A stretch of DNA of 15,451 nt from Actinomycetota bacterium (lineage in GTDB: Bacteria > Actinomycetota > Actinomycetes > Streptosporangiales > Streptosporangiaceae): contig PMOU01000669.1 of assembly GCA_003161205.1 (NCBI GenBank), forward strand, positions 1 to 15,451, given 5' to 3'. Shown here piece after piece: positions 13,959-15,451 of this stretch; the stretch's first letter is position 1, and every line of letters starts with the position of its first letter. The notes below the pieces were generated by a model that saw only the letters and a program-made list of their open reading frames with translations, had not been told where the DNA came from and made no database searches. The translations under genes and the position numbers were made by a program.

Positions 13959-14846
13959 TCAGGTCCGCTCCCCGCTGGTGCCAGCGTTGGGGGCCGCCTT
14001 GGCGAGCAAGCCGTCGACCGCCGGCAACAGTTCGTCCACGCGCCAGCGGCGATCCAGCCTCACCTGTGGGCCGAGTACCCAGCCCTCCGCCACCCCGAGC
14101 CGCCCGCCGTTGATCGCGAACACGCGACCGGTCACGTGCCGGGCCTCCGTGCCGACCAGCCAGGCCACCAGCGGAGCGACATTGTCCGGCGTCCAGGGAT
14201 CGAACTCGTCGGGATCGTCGGACTGCTGCTTGATCGTCTTGGAGTTGGCCGTCATCGCCGTCCGGGCGATCGGCGCGATGCAGTTGACCGTGACGTCGTA
14301 CCCGGCCAGCTCCTGCGACATAATGATCGTCATGTTCGCGATACCGGCCTTGGCCGCACCGTAGTTGAGCTGCCCGATATTGCCAAACAACCCGGTCGGC
14401 GAGGTTGTGTTGACAATCGCCCCCGCCACCGGGTTGCCGTTCTTGGACTGCTGGCGCCAGTACGCGGCCGCGTGACGCGAGCACGTAAACGTCCCATTGA
14501 GGTGGACGGCGATGACCGCGTCCCACTCCGCTTCGGTCATGTTGACCAGCATCCGGTCACGCGTGATGCCGGCGTTGTTGACCAGGCCATGGAGCGCCCC
14601 GAAGGTATCCAGAGCCTGGTCGATGACGTTCTTGCCGCCGTCCCACGACGAGACGTCACCGCTGTTGGCCACGGCCGTGCCGCCCTCGCCGCTGATCTCG
14701 TCGGCGACGGCCCGCGCCGCGGCCAAAGCCACGTCGTTCACCACGACCTTGGCCCCCTGCCGACCCAGCTCGCGGGCGTGGGAGCGGCCAAGCCCGGCTC
14801 CAGCGCCGGTGACGACGACCACGCGACCCTCACAGACCTTGCTCAC
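13959..14846 (-). CDS. SDR family oxidoreductase, MFE-2/(3R)-hydroxyacyl-CoA dehydrogenase-like
   Basis: A 295-residue short-chain dehydrogenase. Motifs are VVTGAGAGLGRSHA (11-24), NNAG (90-93), Ser149, Tyr162 and Lys166 (YGAAKAG). The VTGAGAGLGR...GAKVVVND pattern with Asp38 and the long C-terminal extension (about 250-295) resemble the dehydrogenase domain of peroxisomal multifunctional enzyme 2 and related actinobacterial hydroxyacyl-CoA dehydrogenases. NAD(H) is the likely cofactor. The start is GTG 14846 with AGGAGAGG upstream. It is the first gene of the minus-strand unit that continues with the crotonase and the alpha/beta-fold protein. A TTGACA-18-TACCAT promoter about 95-120 bp upstream overlaps an operator copy. 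It probably oxidises the 3-hydroxyacyl-CoA made upstream in the pathway. Confidence 0.9.
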   Translation of the reverse strand: MSKVCEGRVVVVTGAGAGLGRSHARELGRQGAKVVVNDVALAAARAVADEISGEGGTAVANSGDVSSWDGGKNVIDQALDTFGALHGLVNNAGITRDRMLVNMTEAEWDAVIAVHLNGTFTCSRHAAAYWRQQSKNGNPVAGAIVNTTSPTGLFGNIGQLNYGAAKAGIANMTIIMSQELAGYDVTVNCIAPIARTAMTANSKTIKQQSDDPDEFDPWTPDNVAPLVAWLVGTEARHVTGRVFAINGGRLGVAEGWVLGPQVRLDRRWRVDELLPAVDGLLAKAAPNAGTSGERT

Positions 14847-14938
14847 GCAAACCCTCTCCTAGGGACAGTGGACCGGCGCAGTTCCCCGGACGGTCGCGTG
14901 ACAGCAGCAGGCGCCGAAGTGCGGGTAATGATCAAGAA

Positions 14939-14977
14939 ATGGTAACCAGGCGCACTGCAGACTGTCAACTGTTAGCA
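14939..14977 (-). promoter_or_regulatory. Promoter and 15-bp operator, copy 2 (13/15), for SDR operon
   Basis: TGTCAACTGTTAGCA at 14963-14977 matches the palindrome at 4992 in 13 of 15 positions; one half-site is intact and the other has GA changed to AG. On the minus strand the intact half supplies TTGACA (14968-14963), followed after 18 bp by TACCAT (14944-14939), a reasonable -10. The operator therefore overlaps the -35 box of the SDR gene that starts at 14846, a layout expected for repression. Confidence 0.65.
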
Positions 14978-15120
14978 GTCAAGCGGCAGCCTGCGACACG
15001 TTCGGCGAGGAGGGGATTTAAGGCCCCCGCCACCGGAAGACCGGCCTGGTCCCGCGGGTATGGCCGCGATAGCGGACTTGAGCATCAAGGGACGTTAGCG
15101 CGCGGTCGCCCGGGTTCCCC

Positions 15121-15149
15121 TTGCTTACATCGTCTCGACGCGATATAGT
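15121..15149 (+). promoter_or_regulatory. Promoter of the isocitrate lyase/PEP mutase-like gene
   Basis: TTGCTT (15121-15126) and TATAGT (15144-15149) are separated by exactly 17 bp. TATAGT matches the -10 consensus in five of six bases. Transcription would begin near 15156, immediately before the operator copy at 15159, so a bound repressor would block initiation or early elongation. Confidence 0.5.
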
Positions 15150-15158
15150 CTTGCCGTC

Positions 15159-15173
15159 CGTCAACTGTTGACA
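15159..15173. promoter_or_regulatory. 15-bp palindromic operator, copy 3 (14/15)
   Basis: CGTCAACTGTTGACA differs from the exact palindrome at 4992 only in its first base. It ends 33 bases before the ATG at 15207, just downstream of the TTGCTT-17-TATAGT promoter. Its position places the lyase gene in the same regulon as the ACAD/crotonase pair and the SDR-crotonase-hydrolase operon. Confidence 0.75.
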
Positions 15174-15206
15174 GTTAACTATTTGTCTTCCCGGGGTGTC
15201 CCCTTT

Positions 15207-15451
15207 ATGACGAAGCCGACTCGACTCCTGCGGAAACGCCTGGCGGCAGGATCTCTGCTTATGGCGCCGGGTGCATTCGACCCGCTTTCAGCGATGCTGG
15301 TCGAGGAAGCGGGCTACGAGGCGGTCTATCTCACCGGCGGCGGCTTCTCTCGCGCCAACGGTTATCCGGATGTCGGACTGCTGACCATGACGGAGACCGT
15401 CGCCTTCGTCGACAGGGTGTGTGATGTGGTGTCCATTCCGGTGATCGCCGA
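15207..15451 (+). CDS. Isocitrate lyase/PEP mutase superfamily enzyme (partial, runs off right edge)
   Basis: The first 81 codons are present. The sequence MAPGAFDPLSAMLVEEAGYE then VYLTGGGFSRANGYPDVGLLTMTE matches the N-terminal barrel strands of the ICL/PEPM superfamily: the 'PG.(F/Y)D.LSA.L.E.AG..A.Y.TG' stretch and the 'G.PD.G.LT.TE' loop of 2-methylisocitrate lyase-like and oxaloacetate decarboxylase-like proteins. These enzymes cleave or decarboxylate 2-hydroxy- or 2-oxo-dicarboxylic acids with Mg2+. The catalytic KKCGH-type loop lies beyond the window, so the subgroup cannot be fixed. ATG 15207 is a natural start although its ribosome-binding site is poor. The operator 33 bases upstream links it to this catabolic island, where it could cleave a branched end product such as a methyl-substituted malate. 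Confidence 0.85.
   Translation, partial: MTKPTRLLRKRLAAGSLLMAPGAFDPLSAMLVEEAGYEAVYLTGGGFSRANGYPDVGLLTMTETVAFVDRVCDVVSIPVIA

Larger units (their letters stand above)
14847..15206. other. Divergent regulatory region between SDR operon and lyase gene
   Basis: These 360 bp separate two divergent genes and hold no convincing coding sequence. Two copies of the 15-bp palindrome lie within it, 14963-14977 facing the SDR and 15159-15173 facing the lyase, with matching promoter elements. The roughly 180 bp between them show only a GC-rich potential hairpin near 15013-15030 and no recognised feature. Confidence 0.6.

Noticed and set aside
14939..15148. A 69-codon plus-strand frame in the divergent regulatory region
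   Set aside because: It overlaps both an operator and the lyase promoter, is arginine-rich and resembles no known protein.
1..15451. CRISPR arrays, tRNA or rRNA genes, defence genes, intact insertion sequences
   Set aside because: Read for on both strands; no repeat-spacer pattern, no tRNA cloverleaf motifs, no transposase or nuclease motifs were found.

Overview
The window is high-GC DNA that reads like an actinomycete chromosome. GTG starts are common, and the left edge carries a gene pair typical of Actinobacteria: a histidine phosphatase followed 4 bases later by a DUF3090 gene. No rRNA, tRNA, CRISPR array or intact transposase was seen.

Layout. Positions 1-1149 (minus strand) are ordinary chromosomal genes: the phosphatase and the start of DUF3090. 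Positions 1183-1503 are a scar. It holds the C-terminal half of an FHA-domain gene with an in-frame stop just upstream, next to what looks like the 5' end of a group II intron. From 1605 to the right edge the window is one large catabolic island. Its units are: (a) minus strand 4865-1605, a pair of acyl-CoA dehydrogenases (ACADs) and an SDR; (b) plus strand 5154-5918, a crotonase; (c) minus strand 6921-5962, a TauD/TfdA-type Fe(II)/2-oxoglutarate dioxygenase; (d) plus strand 7182-12080, two paralogous SDRs, a gentisate-dioxygenase-like bicupin, a third ACAD and a GntR/FCD regulator; (e) minus strand 14846-12104, an SDR of the hydroxyacyl-CoA dehydrogenase type, a second crotonase and an alpha/beta-hydrolase-fold protein; (f) plus strand 15207 onward, the start of an isocitrate lyase/PEP mutase superfamily enzyme.

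How the genes fit together. ACADs, crotonases and SDRs give the dehydrogenation, hydration and oxidation steps of a beta-oxidation-like route on CoA thioesters. The TauD-like enzyme and the bicupin are oxygenases that could start degradation or open a ring, and the lyase could cleave a branched C4-C7 acid at the end. I infer a pathway for an aromatic, alicyclic or branched carboxylic acid. The substrate cannot be read from the sequence. No CoA ligase, thiolase, ring hydroxylase or transporter lies in the window, so the island probably continues to the right.

Regulation is the most distinctive part. A 15-bp palindrome, TGTCAACTGTTGACA, occurs upstream of units a/b, e and f (exact at 4992, 13/15 at 14963, 14/15 at 15159), which ties distant operons into one regulon. 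A second, unrelated palindrome around ATAGCTAT sits in the TauD/SDR divergent promoter and in the promoter of the second SDR, each time just downstream of a TTGAC -35 box. Each of the two paralogous SDR genes is followed by a decayed 3' end of a TauD-like gene, which suggests an ancestral SDR-dioxygenase module that was duplicated and then eroded.
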